From: Cotesia glomerata
Lineage: Eukaryota > Arthropoda > Insecta > Hymenoptera > Braconidae
Direction: 5' to 3'
DNA length: 64,000 nucleotides
Assembly: GCF_020080835.1 (NCBI RefSeq)
Contig: NC_058159.1
Location: 558,001-622,000, forward strand
The translations under genes and the position numbers were made by a program. This document shows, piece by piece, positions 1 through 11,428 of the stretch. The notes under the pieces are model-generated. The model did not search any database, was not told the DNA's origin, and worked only from the letters and a program-made list of their open reading frames with translations. How positions within the stretch are numbered: position 1 is the stretch's first letter; every line of letters begins with the position of its first letter.

Positions 1-13
1 AGATAAATGTTAA

Positions 14-89
14 TTACATATGATAGCCATTGCCACGACGACGTTCCGGCAAGAGATTTAAATATTCGTCATTGTTCAAGTTTGTTATA
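14..89 (-). CDS. candidate terminal exon of an unidentified minus-strand gene
   Basis: Read on the minus strand, an AG acceptor at 91-90 is followed by 24 open codons and a TAA at 16-14. The peptide ends in LLPERRRGNGYHM. The stretch is more GC-rich and codon-like than its surroundings, which are strongly AT-rich. The polypyrimidine tract is weak and I found no convincing upstream exon, so this may be chance. I do not recognise a family. Confidence 0.28.
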
Positions 90-284
90 CTAACATTATT
101 TATTGATGTAATTAATAGACACAATAATTTCATTTACTTTACAATAAACGACCGTGATTACTGATGAACAATCTCAATACAATTATATTATCTATATTAT
201 TAAATTAATATTAAAAATTATTCTTATAAAATATCTAAATAAATATCTAATGAAAAATTCATTTTTTTGTGAGAAAAAAGAATC

Positions 285-548
285 CCGGAAAAAATAGACT
301 CGAAATAATTTTGAAGTTATGAAAATTTTTTATATTATTTCATTAAAAATAATAATAATAATAATAATAGTAATGATATTTTTTTTTTTGTAACAAAAAA
401 TGGAGCGATCATTTTTGGGGTGCTTGTTTTTCTGCTAAATTGTAGGTATGATACAATTATTATTATAATTTTTATTTTATAATCATTTTAATGAAATAAT
501 ATGAATTTTTCATAACTTTAATATTTTTTCCAGGTCTATTTTTTCCAA
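285..548. repeat. inverted-repeat element (MITE-like)
   Basis: The left arm (about 287-345, GGAAAAAATAGAC ... TTTCATTAAAA) is matched in reverse complement by the right arm (about 489-547, ending GGTCTATTTTTTCC). The arms are imperfect, about 60 bp each, around an AT-rich centre with an (AAT)n tract. No coding capacity. The family is not identified. Confidence 0.6.
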
Positions 549-555
549 TTACCAT

Positions 556-834
556 TAATTAAATCAAATATCGACGGTTGTATTTGTAATTGATAAATTT
601 TTTAATATATAAATTTTAATCATCAATTTTTTAATAAAAGGTAAATTTTGGATTAATTAAATAAACAAAATCTGTTATTTTTCTATTATTAAAATATTTT
701 AAAAAGTAAGCCACACTTTTTATCGGTAATCTACCTTTTATTAAAAAATTGAGAGTATAAATTGATGATTAAAATTACCATATTAAAAAATTAATCAATT
801 ACAAATCCAACCATTGATATTTGTAATTTAATTG
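556..834. repeat. inverted-repeat element (MITE-like)
   Basis: Near-complete palindrome. The left arm begins AATTAAATCAAATATCGACG and the right arm ends with its imperfect complement, TTGATATTTGTAATTTAATT. The inner arms share the motif TTTTTTAATAAAAGGTA and its complement TACCTTTTATTAAAAAA. Probably a non-autonomous DNA transposon. It lies directly beside the element at 285-548. Confidence 0.6.
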
Positions 835-2312
835 ATCTAAATAATTAAAAACGTGGTATATTTTTCTGAATAGAAATTATTGACTATGTTAATCATCGAT
901 GCGGAAGTTGTGCATACGGTTGATAATAACGTTAATAATATTACACGTGCGTCAATTATTAAAAAGATGAATGAAGATAAAAAATTAATGATGCATATAT
1001 TTTTTTATTATTATTTTATCAAGGAAGTAATCACGTTGTATCGAGTTTATTTTTTAAATAAATAAATATGGATTAATCTGATGCAATTGTGGTTAACTTT
1101 TGTTGAGATTTTATATGAATTATTTATCACCAAAAAAATTCGAGCGCTCGGATTTTTTTCTTAACTAATTAATAACACGAGTTATGAATGATTAATACCA
1201 CTAAATTTATGTAATTTTAATTAGTGAGCGATTGCGTTATTGATTCACTGCATAAATTATTATATAATTAATTTAAAGCAAAAAAATAATTTAATTAATT
1301 AATTATGAGTTTACCTTTTCATAATAAAATGTTGAAAGTTTATGTAAATAAGAAAGTAATTAAAAAGTTCACTCATATCACGAATTGCACACGCGATAAA
1401 AATAACTTTTTAAATTTAACAAACAACAAATTGGTTTTTACAATTAAACGTCCTGGCGTATTATATCTTGTATGGGGAATAATATAAGCAAAGAGCTGAC
1501 GACCCGTACCCGCCTCGAAGCACACGATGGATAAGAGTATTAAGCTAAATAACTTGCTAGTATTGGATGAATAATATGAGAAGGGGTCACTTCGCGGTGA
1601 GTACGTCTGTCGTCTGTCAATCTCATCTGATCTGATCTGAGTACCGCGAGTAAAGCTTTATTGCTTTACCTCAGGGACGTCAGTTGTATTTTGTATTGGG
1701 CCCCTAATATTATTATTGTTAAAAAAGTTAATTGGGCACCCACATGTATATCTTCTTGCTCTTTCTATTTACAATCCGTCTTATCATTAATACATATAGT
1801 CTTCTTTGTCACTTCCCCCTTAAACTCTTTTTTGCTTCTGTTCAATCGTTTATTCAGTCAACCAAATTTTTTTTATTCCTTTCATTTCTTATCTTATTAT
1901 TTTTTATAGTGCCTTTATTATTTTATGACTCTTATTCTTTTTTTTTTTATTTCATTTCCAATTGTATTTTTTGATAAAATACTTTTTTTATGTATACCTC
2001 AGACGTGAATCAATTGATTAATTTATAATTTATTATATATATTATTACACTTTTAAAGTGTAGGGTGTTTATTTAATTATTAGTAATTTTATATTACAAA
2101 TAATTTAATTAATATGTTACAATAATTAATTTATTGCTGATATAAAAATTTAGTATAGATTTTTTTTTTCAATTTTAATTAATAATAAATTATTATTATT
2201 ATTATTATTAATTAATTAATTAATCAAGTCTGAAGTAATAAGCAATAAATAAATTTCTTCAAAAAAATGAATTCACCTTTAAAGTGTAAATATGCATAAT
2301 CCATATGCTCTA

Positions 2313-3011
2313 TCTCTATAGATACATAATTAAGAAATTACCTTATATCTCATAAAATATTGACATTTTTAAAGATATAAACTTATCACGACATTACACT
2401 CATCGAGGCCTTTCATTTGAGTACCCACATCAATTTTTCATATATTTTATATATTTATATATATTAAATATATGTATATATGAAAAATATATCAAAAATG
2501 CATGTGGGTACTCAAATGAAAGCTCTTGATGAGTATAACATCGAGATGAGCTTATATCTTTAAAATATATATATTTTATATATTTATATATATTAAATAT
2601 ATGTATATATGAAAAATATATCAAAAATGCATGTGGGTACTCAAATGAAAGCTCTTGATGTGTATAACATCGGAATGAGCTTATATCTTAAAAATATATA
2701 TTATATATATGTATATATGAAAAATATATCAAAAATGCATGTGGGTACTCAAATGAAAGCTCTTGATGAGTATAACATCGAGATGAGCTTATATCTTTAA
2801 AATATATATTATATATATGTATATATGAAAAATATATCAAAAATACATGTGGGTACTCAAATGAAAGCTCTTGATGAGTATAACATCAGAATGGGTTTAT
2901 ATTTTAAAAAACATCAATATTTAAGAAAGTACAGTGCAATTTAATAAAATTCATTATTTAATAATGCAAAATTTAATTTTTTATAGTTCACAGTGACTGC
3001 AAGTTTGCTAG
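2313..3011 (+). mobile_element. non-autonomous Helitron-like element, copy A
   Basis: It starts A|TCTCTATAGATACATAATTA and ends GCTAG|T, as Helitrons do (5' TC, 3' CTRR, insertion between A and T). The 3' hairpin is eroded here: only CACAGTGACTGC remains. The body has several palindromic units with ATGTGGGTACTC arms and TA-rich centres. It encodes no Rep/helicase. Short ORFs inside are translations of the repeat. Confidence 0.7.
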
Positions 3012-4642
3012 TAAATAATTAACTAATAAAAGTAAATATTAATATGAATAAAATAAACGAAACTAATAACAACGTGACAATGATAATTTACAAGGTAAAT
3101 ATAAGAGTAGATGAAAAGTAAAGTGACAACCTTCGTATGATTGTCACGTACCATCTCTTACAGTTAATATTATCTAAAATAAAATTAAATGCCCGGTGTG
3201 TTGAAGAGAACAGTATTAACTGTAGTAACTCACTCAACACGATGGATCTTAATATTACCAATGATATTAACACTTATATATACATATTTGTACATACACA
3301 TGTCATATATTACATATATCACAGATCACACGTGTTTAACAAATAGTACTCAGCTAAAGTATTAGATAATCATAACAATAATTTGCATAACTAGTAAAGA
3401 AGACAGACGACCTTCTCATATTTATTTATATGTTAATTCCTAATATAATATAAATCTAAATTATTTAATCAGGTAAAATAAATTAAAAGCCACTTTTGGT
3501 AACTAACAAGATTTATATAAATAATAAAATAAAATAATGCGGATTAAAAAATTTGAAATATTAAAACCCTGCACTTTGCTTGAGTTAAATTATTATAAAG
3601 GACTTTATTCACTTTAGTGACTGATGGTTGACAGGGCAATCATCCTATTGATGTGTTCCATAGGACCATCAATGATATATAGTATAGCATAGTAAGAAAA
3701 GCTGCCCAGATATAAGAGCCAGTATAACATATTAAAATTTAAATATTGTACTCGTTAATTTCTCTCACGTCAATAATTTATTTTATTAAAATAAAATTTA
3801 AATTTGAATAATTGAAAATTATTTTAGTATTGATGATCGTAATACGTTCCGTGAAATGTTAAATGTAATTATTTTTTTAAAATGATTAAATTGACAGGAT
3901 GACTTAATAATGATCCAAGATGATTGGTCAAAAATTGAAGGAACAATAAGTGGAGCAATAAAACTTTACTAGAGTTGCGTGTTATTCTTTATAATAGGTA
4001 TGTACGGATATGTATATGTATACACACATTGCCACTTGGTTGGTAAATTTGCAGTATCAACGCTTGACAGTGGGATAATGACCCAATTATATGTCATTTA
4101 CACGTGACTCATATTGTCAATTTGTTCATGTCCGGTACACGACATTCTAATAATCGTACATACGTCTTGCGCAAATACACACGGTTATAAGGTATTTCTC
4201 GTTCTATTCGTTAATGAAAGGGCGCCGGGTATTTAATAAGTGACAATGTTAAATATCACATACTGTCATTTAATTTCGCAATATTTTTATTTTATGCTTT
4301 GTATCATTCTATTTTTATGCTATTTATGAAAAAATTTATTTATATTATAAGCGTACTGATAATTAGAATTTTATTAGCTTGGAATAAATATTAAATGACA
4401 TTTAAGGTACAGAGGAAATTTTTTTACTGTTGAAGAATAAATAGAAAAAAAATTTTTAATTTATTTAAACCAAGACAAATTTTTAGTTTAAGAATTTTTC
4501 TACTCAAATCAAGATCAAGTTCTTCAAATTAAATTACTTGGTTCAAATTTTTTTTTTCAAGTAATTTTTTCAGGTTCTAAAATCAAAAAGTAAAAAGTTT
4601 CTTCTTTAATTTATTTACTGAATTATTTTGTTTTATTGAAAA
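3012..4642. other. non-coding AT-rich stretch
   Basis: I see no gene, RNA gene or long repeat here. There are small patches of moderate GC (3,600-3,720, 4,000-4,240) without an open reading frame of note. Confidence 0.5.
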
Positions 4643-5649
4643 TCTATATTTTTAAGAGAAAAAGAAAAATTTTGTGAATATCTCTAGATACATAATTAAG
4701 AAATTACCTTGTAACTCGTGAACTATTGACATTTTTAAAGATATAAGCTCATCCCGATGTTACACTCATCGAGACCTTTTATATGAGTACCCACATCAAT
4801 TTTTCATATATTTTATATATTTATATATTTTACAAATACCATATATATAAAATATATAAAAAATGCCATGTGGGTACTTAACTGAAAGCTCTCGATAAGT
4901 GTAACATCAGGATGAGTTTATATCTTAAAAAATGTTAATAATTAAGAAATGACCTTGTATCTCGTGAACTATTGACATTTTTAAAGATATACGCTCATCC
5001 TGATGTTATATTCATCGAGACCTTTTATTTGAGTACCCACATCAATTTTTCATATATTTTATATATTTATATATTTTACAAATACCATATATATAAAATA
5101 TATAAAAAATGCCATGTGGGTACTTAACTGAAAGCTCTCGATAAGTGTAACATCAGGATGAGTTTATATCTTAAAAAATGTTAATAATTAAGAAATGACC
5201 TTGTATCTCGTGAACCATTGACATTTTTAAAGATATACGCTCATCCTGATGTTATATTCATCGAGACCTTTTATTTGAGTACCCACATCAATTTTTCATA
5301 TATTTTATATATTTATATATAAAATATATGTATATATGAAAAATATATCAAAAATGCATGTGGGTACTCAAATGAAAGCTCTTGATGAGTGTAACATCGA
5401 GATGAGCTTATATCTTTAAAATATATATTATATATATGTATATATGAAAAACATATCAAAAATGCATGTGAGTACTCAAATGAAAGCTCTTGATGAGTGT
5501 AACGTCAGGGTGAGCTTATATCTTCAAAAACGTCGATATTTAATAAAGTACAGTGCAATTTAACAAAAGTCATTATTTAATAAAGCAAAATTTTATTTAT
5601 TTATGGTTAACAACTCACGGCAGTCACATAGTGACTGCAAGGTTGTTAG
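4643..5649 (+). mobile_element. non-autonomous Helitron-like element, copy B (long 5' form)
   Basis: The 5' end reads A|TCTATATTTTTAAGAGAAA, shared with copies C and H. The shorter-form start TCTCTAGATACATAATTAAG lies inside at 4,681. The 3' end has the intact hairpin GCAGTCACATAGTGACTGC at about 5,620-5,638, then AAGGTTG and TTAG before T. Three to four palindromic units fill the interior. Non-coding. Confidence 0.72.
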
Positions 5650-7162
5650 TAATAATAACTTTTAGCTGTGAAAGTTAAGAAGCTTAAATAAAAAATTTTC
5701 TTATATCTTAAAATAAACATTTAAAAGTCTTAAAAAAATTCTAGACTTTTAAAAATTTTACTTAAAATGTTTATTAAATTTATTTAAACTGTCCATTAAT
5801 TTTTAAATTCATAATGTCAAAAAATTATTTTTATCATTTTTAATAACTAGAAAATAAAATTCATTTTTTTTAAATCTTTGAAAATGAAGAAAAATATTGT
5901 AGAAAGAAAAATAATTCTCCGCTAACATATGGTTTCTAAAAATTAACTAAACTATCAATAAAAAAAACCCTTAAAATGAATAAATTTTTTTATATTTTGA
6001 TAAAAAATGACAAAAATCTAAAGTCTAGACGTGATACGAAATAATACATATGAAAAAGTAATTAAAAATGAAATAAATTTATGAAGAAATCCCCTTAAAG
6101 ATATATCCGGCCGCGACAGCACTATGACTTTCCTTATACTTCATTCATCGAAGCACTGAGTGGCCTTTGAAGGTTGTTCAGTGAAAAACGAATGGCAAGA
6201 CGCAAGACTTGAGAGCTGTACCCATGGCTACGTAATGTAACAACACTAGTTAACTCTTAAGAGACCGGAGACCAAGACCAAGGCATTTTACCAACTTTAT
6301 TCCAGTGTTTGCATGTATGTGGCACATTGTAAAATATATTAATGTATATATGAGATTGGATTCCAGTCGTTGCAAATTCCTTTCTAAGAAATTTAGCGCT
6401 CAATACCTTAACGCAATCTTCGTTGCAATTCCAACTTAGTACTTGAGTTTAAGTATATCCTAATAGAGAATGTAATCGTTTTATGTATAATATAAAAATT
6501 ATTTTTTCATACGCTATTTATGTTGGATTATTTAATTCAATACCAAAATAGCGTATGAAGAATATTTTGATTTAAATTAATTTATAAATAAAAATATACG
6601 GGGGTCCATAGAGATATACTATACGAGTTATATTATCGGGGATAAAGAGTATCAAGCAGAATGAGATGCTATGCTGAGAACTTGGATGTCAGTGACCGCT
6701 ACGATCATTTATGTAGTGTAGTCTGTGTAGTGTATTTCATTCTGTACATCTGTACGTATGTATGTACGTACATAATACTGTGTATTGGTATTCTGTGCGA
6801 CTTTCACTTCGCACGTCCTACGTCTTGCCCGCGGGATCCCGAACTGTATGATTCATCCGAATGTGATTCACTGTATTAACTTGGAAATTCCCTGAAAAAT
6901 TTTTTCAATTACACAGAGAGAAAATATTTATTTAAAAAAGTACTGACATTGTTGTGATAAGTAATTAATTTATTGGAAATTTTATTTTTAGCAGAAGAAA
7001 TAACAATTTTTTTAATTTTTATAGTAACTTTTTTGTTGAAAAAGTTTTCCAGATTGGGGAGAAAAAATTCGCAAGTTGTAGATTGTTAATTTTTTTTTCC
7101 AAATCAAAAAAATTTTTATTTCTTCAGCTAAGAAATTAAATTTTGAATAAATTAATTTCTTA
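5650..7162. other. non-coding stretch with a GC-richer patch and one repeat
   Basis: AT-rich to about 6,090, then a more balanced segment (6,100-6,460 and 6,600-6,880) with no supportable exons. A 60-bp hairpin with arms TTCATACGCTATTT / AAATAGCGTATGAA lies at 6,506-6,562. From about 6,895 to 7,160 it is a dispersed repeat also seen at 56,690-56,995. Confidence 0.5.
6895..7160. repeat. dispersed repeat, first of two copies
   Basis: It begins ACACAGAGAGAAAATATTT and ends in AAATTAATTTCTTAC. The copy at about 56,690-56,995 shares the start (ACACTGAGAAAAAAAATTT), an internal TATTTCTTCAGCTAA-type motif and the end (AAATTAATTTCTTA). Copies are diverged. Helitron copy C begins three bases after this copy ends, so the Helitron probably landed in or beside it. 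Confidence 0.5.
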
Positions 7163-7473
7163 CTAGCAACCTTGCAGTCACTATGTGACTGCCGTGACTT
7201 GTGAACTATAAATAAATCAATTTTGCTTTATTAAATAATTACTTTTGTTAAATTACATTGTACTTTTTTAAATATTGACGTTTTTAAAGATATAAGCTCA
7301 TCCCGATGTTACACTCATCAAGACCTTTCATTTGAGTACCCACATCAATTTTTCATATATTTTTCATATACACATATATATATATAATATATATTTTAAA
7401 GATATAAGCTCATACCGATGTTACACTCATCAATACCTTTCATTTGAGTACCCAGATGCACTTTTCATATATT

Positions 7474-7511
<38 letters not shown>

Positions 7512-7962
7512 CGTAAATGTATAAAATATATGAAAAATTGATGTGGGTACTCAAATGAAAGGTCTTGATGAGTGTAACATCAGGATGAGCTTATATCTTT
7601 AAAAATGTCAAAAGTTCACAAGATACAAGGTCATTTCTTAATTATTGATATTTTTAAAATTATAAGCCTATCCCGATGTTACACTTATCAAGACCTTTCA
7701 TTTATGTACCCACATGCATTTTTTATATATTTTTCATATATACATATATATAATATACATAAATATATAAAATATATGAAAAATTGATGTGGGTACTCAA
7801 ATGAAAGGTCTTGATGAGTGTAACATCGGGATGAGCTTATATCTTTAAAAATGTCAATAGTTCACGAGATACGGGGTGATTTCTTAATTATGTATCTAAA
7901 GATAGATCATTTTCGAATGCAGCCTGGACACAAAATTTTTCTTATTCTCTTAATAATATAGA
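7163..7962 (-). mobile_element. non-autonomous Helitron-like element, copy C (long 5' form)
   Basis: Minus orientation. The 3' end is at 7,163: read on the minus strand it has the hairpin GCAGTCACATAGTGACTGC, then AAGGTTG and CTAG|T. The 5' end is at 7,962, A|TCTATATTATTAAGAG. The short-form start also occurs internally (A|TCTTTAGATACATAATTAAG ending at 7,902). Three palindromic units are present. Confidence 0.72.
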
Positions 7963-10300
7963 TTAAGACTAACAATAAATTGGAGGAATTTTAATAAAAA
8001 TCAGTCTATTAAATCGCTTCAAGTAAATAATAAAGCGGTAGACAAATCTGTAAAATTAATCCGCTGTAAAAATGATGAGTTTATTAAATGAAATAATAAA
8101 AATAAAACCAGGAAATAGGTAAGTGTATACATATGCAAGATTGCATAAATATCCCGGAGATAAATATACCATTTTCTACTTATAGCCCAAGAGTTTTTTA
8201 AACTTGTCTCGGTTGATTGTCGAGTATCCGGCTGTAGAACAATCATGAATGTACTACTCTACACGCAGAACGTGCAGTGGTGATGACGACGAGACTGCCC
8301 AGTCAAGAGAATGCATGAAAGTGCTACGGCGGGGTGAAGAGACCGGCAAATAACTCGGCTCCTTGAATGAAACTCTCCTCCGGGCTCCAGGTTGCATGTA
8401 GATGTGCCTTTGCTTGCCTTATGCTATCCATTTGCTAAAAAATCACCTACAGACACACACGCTCTCAGTGAGTAACATAACTACACATATTACATTTAAA
8501 ACTAACAGTACAGGTTAGCGTACCTTACGTACTTATTATATGTGTGCTTACATACACATACAGCTGCATAATCAACATGATCATCCAGTAATACATTCAA
8601 GGGAATACCACCATGTGAGGCGCCTCCAACCTCGTGAGACAAAATAATAATACAAAGCACATGGAATCATTTATGGTATCAATATTCTTCAGGAATCTTG
8701 AATCAGAATAAATTATTCTTCTTGATGCCAAACAATTTTTTTTTACCCAATTAATTACAATAAAAAATGCTTTAAAAATTTTTATGAAAATTAATTTAGC
8801 AGATATTTGATAAAATTGACATGTAGAAATTTTAAAAAATAAAAAATGCAATTTTTTAAAAATAATTTTTTAGAACAAATTTGATTGTTAAAAAAAATTA
8901 AAAAATTCTCTAATGACTGCTAACTTTAATGTCATAAAATTTTTTTCATAATAATTTTATTATTATTATTATTACTTTAATATATTAATTATCATTATGA
9001 TTATTTATTATTCTGAAAATTAAATTAGCCGACATTTGAAAATTTTTATTATTTATTTTATTGAAAAATAATTTTTTAAAAATTAAAACAAAAATTTTCA
9101 CATTTAGAAAATTTTAAAAATTATCCGTGGGGTTTTTTAAAAATAGTTTTTTAGTTTTAATTTTTAATTTAAAAAAAAAAACAATAAAATATTTTGGAGT
9201 GTCAGCTAACTTAATTTTCATTTTATTATTATAAAATTATAGAAGAATTTATGTCAGTTTATTTTTGACATTTGTAATCTAAAAGTTTAAGAAGAAAAAA
9301 TATTATGGTGTTTTATAATTAAATTAAAAATTTCTTTACTCAAAATACCTGATATATATTTTTTTATCTTAAATTATTTATTTATTTAATTGTTATTTCT
9401 TCATTTAAAGTTCTTTAGTAATTCTTACTCAGAGCGCTGGTCCAAAATATTCTTTGAAAAGTCGTCAAAAAAATAACACTGAAGTTGATAGACATTAAAA
9501 ATTTTTAAATTTTTTTAGAGTTTCATGGCAATTTATTATAAAAAAAAAATTTAATTAAAAGGCTCCACATGTGAAAATTAACAAAAATTACAAGTAAAAA
9601 TTCTTAGAGAAATTTTTTTATTGTAATTGATTTGTTATTAAAACTTTTTTACAACAATTAATAATTTAATTGTTGTAAAATTATAAAAAAAATTATTAGT
9701 GAAATTTTTTAGATGCATTTTTTAAAAATTGTAGTTGTAATAAAAATTAAAAAAATTGACAGCTGTCAGTTAACTTTAGTGTTTTAAAATAACAGCTGTT
9801 CTTTTTTGATAATAATTTAAATTAATATTCATGACACTGAAGTTGTAATTTGATATCAATGAAATTATTATAAAAGAAAATTTAATTAAAAAATGTATGA
9901 ATATTAATTTATCAGATATTTAATAATTTTTAGAATTTTTTTAACAAATAAATTATTGCAAAAAACATAATAAAAAAAATTGACATGAAGAAATTAAAAA
10001 AAATAAAAAATGCAATTTTTTTTTAATAATCTTTTGGAAGAAATTTGTTTGTTAAAAAAAATTAAAAAATGGTCAAGTGACTGCTAACTTAAATGTCATA
10101 AAAAATTTCACAAGTTAAAATTTTTAGAAGCATTTTTTATTGTAGTTAATTTGTTAAAAAAATTTTTAAAATTGACAGACGGCTAACTTTAGTGTTATTA
10201 ATATTCGTAAATCAAATACTCCATTGTCCTGTGAAATATAAAAATAAAAATATATATTTATATTTTATATATAAATAGGAACAGTAAGTACAGAACACAT
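7963..10300. other. non-coding stretch with degenerate AT-rich MITE copies
   Basis: 8,230-8,460 is relatively GC-rich but has no convincing exon. From about 8,780 to 10,215 the sequence is made of diverged copies of an AT-rich family marked by GTTAGC(C)GACAT, its complement ATGTCGGCTAAC and CTGCTAACTTTA-type motifs. One block, 9,896-10,088, has a near-identical partner at 46,000-46,190. Confidence 0.55.
9896..10088 (+). repeat. AT-rich repeat block, near-identical to 46,000-46,190
   Basis: About 190 bp beginning GAATATTAATTTATCAGATA and ending TGGTCAAGTGACTGCTAAC. The partner at 46,000-46,190 differs at only a handful of positions by eye. This is much closer than other copies of the GTTAGCCGACAT family in the window. 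Confidence 0.7.
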
Positions 10301-10482
10301 TACCATCCAGCCAGACTTTACATACATACATAGAGAATTGTCGAAGAAGTAGGGATAAAACCTGAATGATCCATAGAACCTGGTGTGATTGTGTAGTCTA
10401 CGTCATACACTTAGCAGAGGGAGTAAGGAGTGAGCATGAACAAGAACCTCCAGTACAGCGCGGTGGTGGTGGTGGTGGCGGC

Positions 10483-10523
<41 letters not shown>

Positions 10524-11176
10524 TCAGCAACAGAGCGAGCTTGTTGGTAAATAAGAGAGACTGAGAGACTTGACGGTGGGAAACGGCGGCGTGGTGGGGG
10601 TTCTGCTTCGGAAATGGCCGCGGGAAAGTAGAGAGCGGTGAGCGAAAAAAGTAGTTTTTTTTAAATAAAATTTTTTCCTCCACATTATTCACTGTGAGCA
10701 TAATCTCCTCGTGAGCAGGCGGTTTTTCGCCGGGATGCTGCGGTACTGGCGGCTACTCTGAGCTCTCAGAAAGGAATATTTAAGTGTACGGAACGAGACT
10801 TGCGATATTTGTGTGTGTGTACATACACTGGCCACGAGAAAAAGGATATTTAAGATAAGTCAGATCAGACGTAGACTTTGAGTACAAGTTGGAGTGTCAG
10901 AAGCTCCAGGGTGAAGGGTTTTCTTTTCTGTGTAGTGTGTGATCGTGTTGGACTTTATTTTCCCACAGTCGGCCAACTAAGCGGTTTGACGGTTAGCTTA
11001 CTATACGACTTCCTGGAGATATCGCGGGCAACTATTTTATTTTATTTTATTTTATTTATTTATTTATTTCTAATCAAATAACCTGGGGCGTCTGGTTCTG
11101 GTCAGACGGAAAAATCCACCGGAATAATTAATAATAATTAAAAGGTGATTATTAAATTGATATATTTGGGTAAGAG
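10301..11176 (+). promoter_or_regulatory. probable promoter and 5' leader of the Bcl-2 family gene
   Basis: This is the most GC-rich segment upstream of the Bcl-2 start codon. It has GGT and AGC triplet runs (10,462-10,519), CG-containing patches at 10,560-10,740, and a TTTTA/TTTA tract just before the coding exon. No TATA box or initiator can be assigned with confidence. A short upstream ORF lies inside it. Confidence 0.45.
10366..10554 (+). other. upstream ORF with poly-Gly/poly-Ser run in the leader
   Basis: A 62-codon ORF precedes the Bcl-2 gene by about 600 bases. It contains eight Gly (GGT/GGC) and eleven Ser (AGC) codons in a row, encoded by triplet repeats. It may be an upstream ORF in the mRNA leader or only a chance frame through microsatellites. 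No family is recognised. Confidence 0.3.
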
Positions 11177-11428
11177 ATGGCCGGTGACAGTACGACGAAC
11201 AATGAAATTGGAGAGGGGGTCGAGCAGGGTGCGTCGGTAAGGGGGGAACGGCATTCCAGAGTGGGCGGCATTCTGGAATGCGATCCCCCCGGTAACAGGA
11301 ATTCTCTGAGTATGAGCGACCAAGCCAACGAGAACACCGACGACCAAGACGACGACGACGACGACGGTGTTTGCCGCTATGGTGTCAATCCAGCAAACTC
11401 GGGGATGTCTTTTATTGAAATTTGCCAG
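11177..11428 (+). CDS. Bcl-2 family gene, coding exon 1
   Basis: Residues 1-84, start ATG in AGAGATGGCC, donor CAG|GTAAAA. Low-complexity, acidic N-terminal extension ahead of the Bcl-2 fold. It contains a 10-bp perfect inverted repeat. Confidence 0.85.

Larger units (their letters stand above)
90..2312. other. non-coding AT-rich stretch
   Basis: No gene is supported. It holds two inverted-repeat elements (285-548 and 556-834, listed separately), a GC-richer patch at 1,490-1,680 with no convincing exon, and simple ATT and T-rich tracts near 1,900-2,220. Confidence 0.6.

Noticed and set aside
1375..1655. Minus-strand open frame of about 90 codons without a start
   Set aside because: No ATG, no good splice sites or recognisable peptide; probably due to the local GC rise.
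2430..2800. ORFs containing repeated MKNISKMHVGTQMKALDE-type peptides (also at 7.3, 13.2, 13.7 and 23.4 kb)
   Set aside because: They are translations of the Helitron palindromic unit in both strands, not genes.
6661..6879. 72-codon ORF rich in Cys, Tyr and Ile
   Set aside because: Driven by a GTATGTACGTAC-type simple repeat; no start context or homology recognised.
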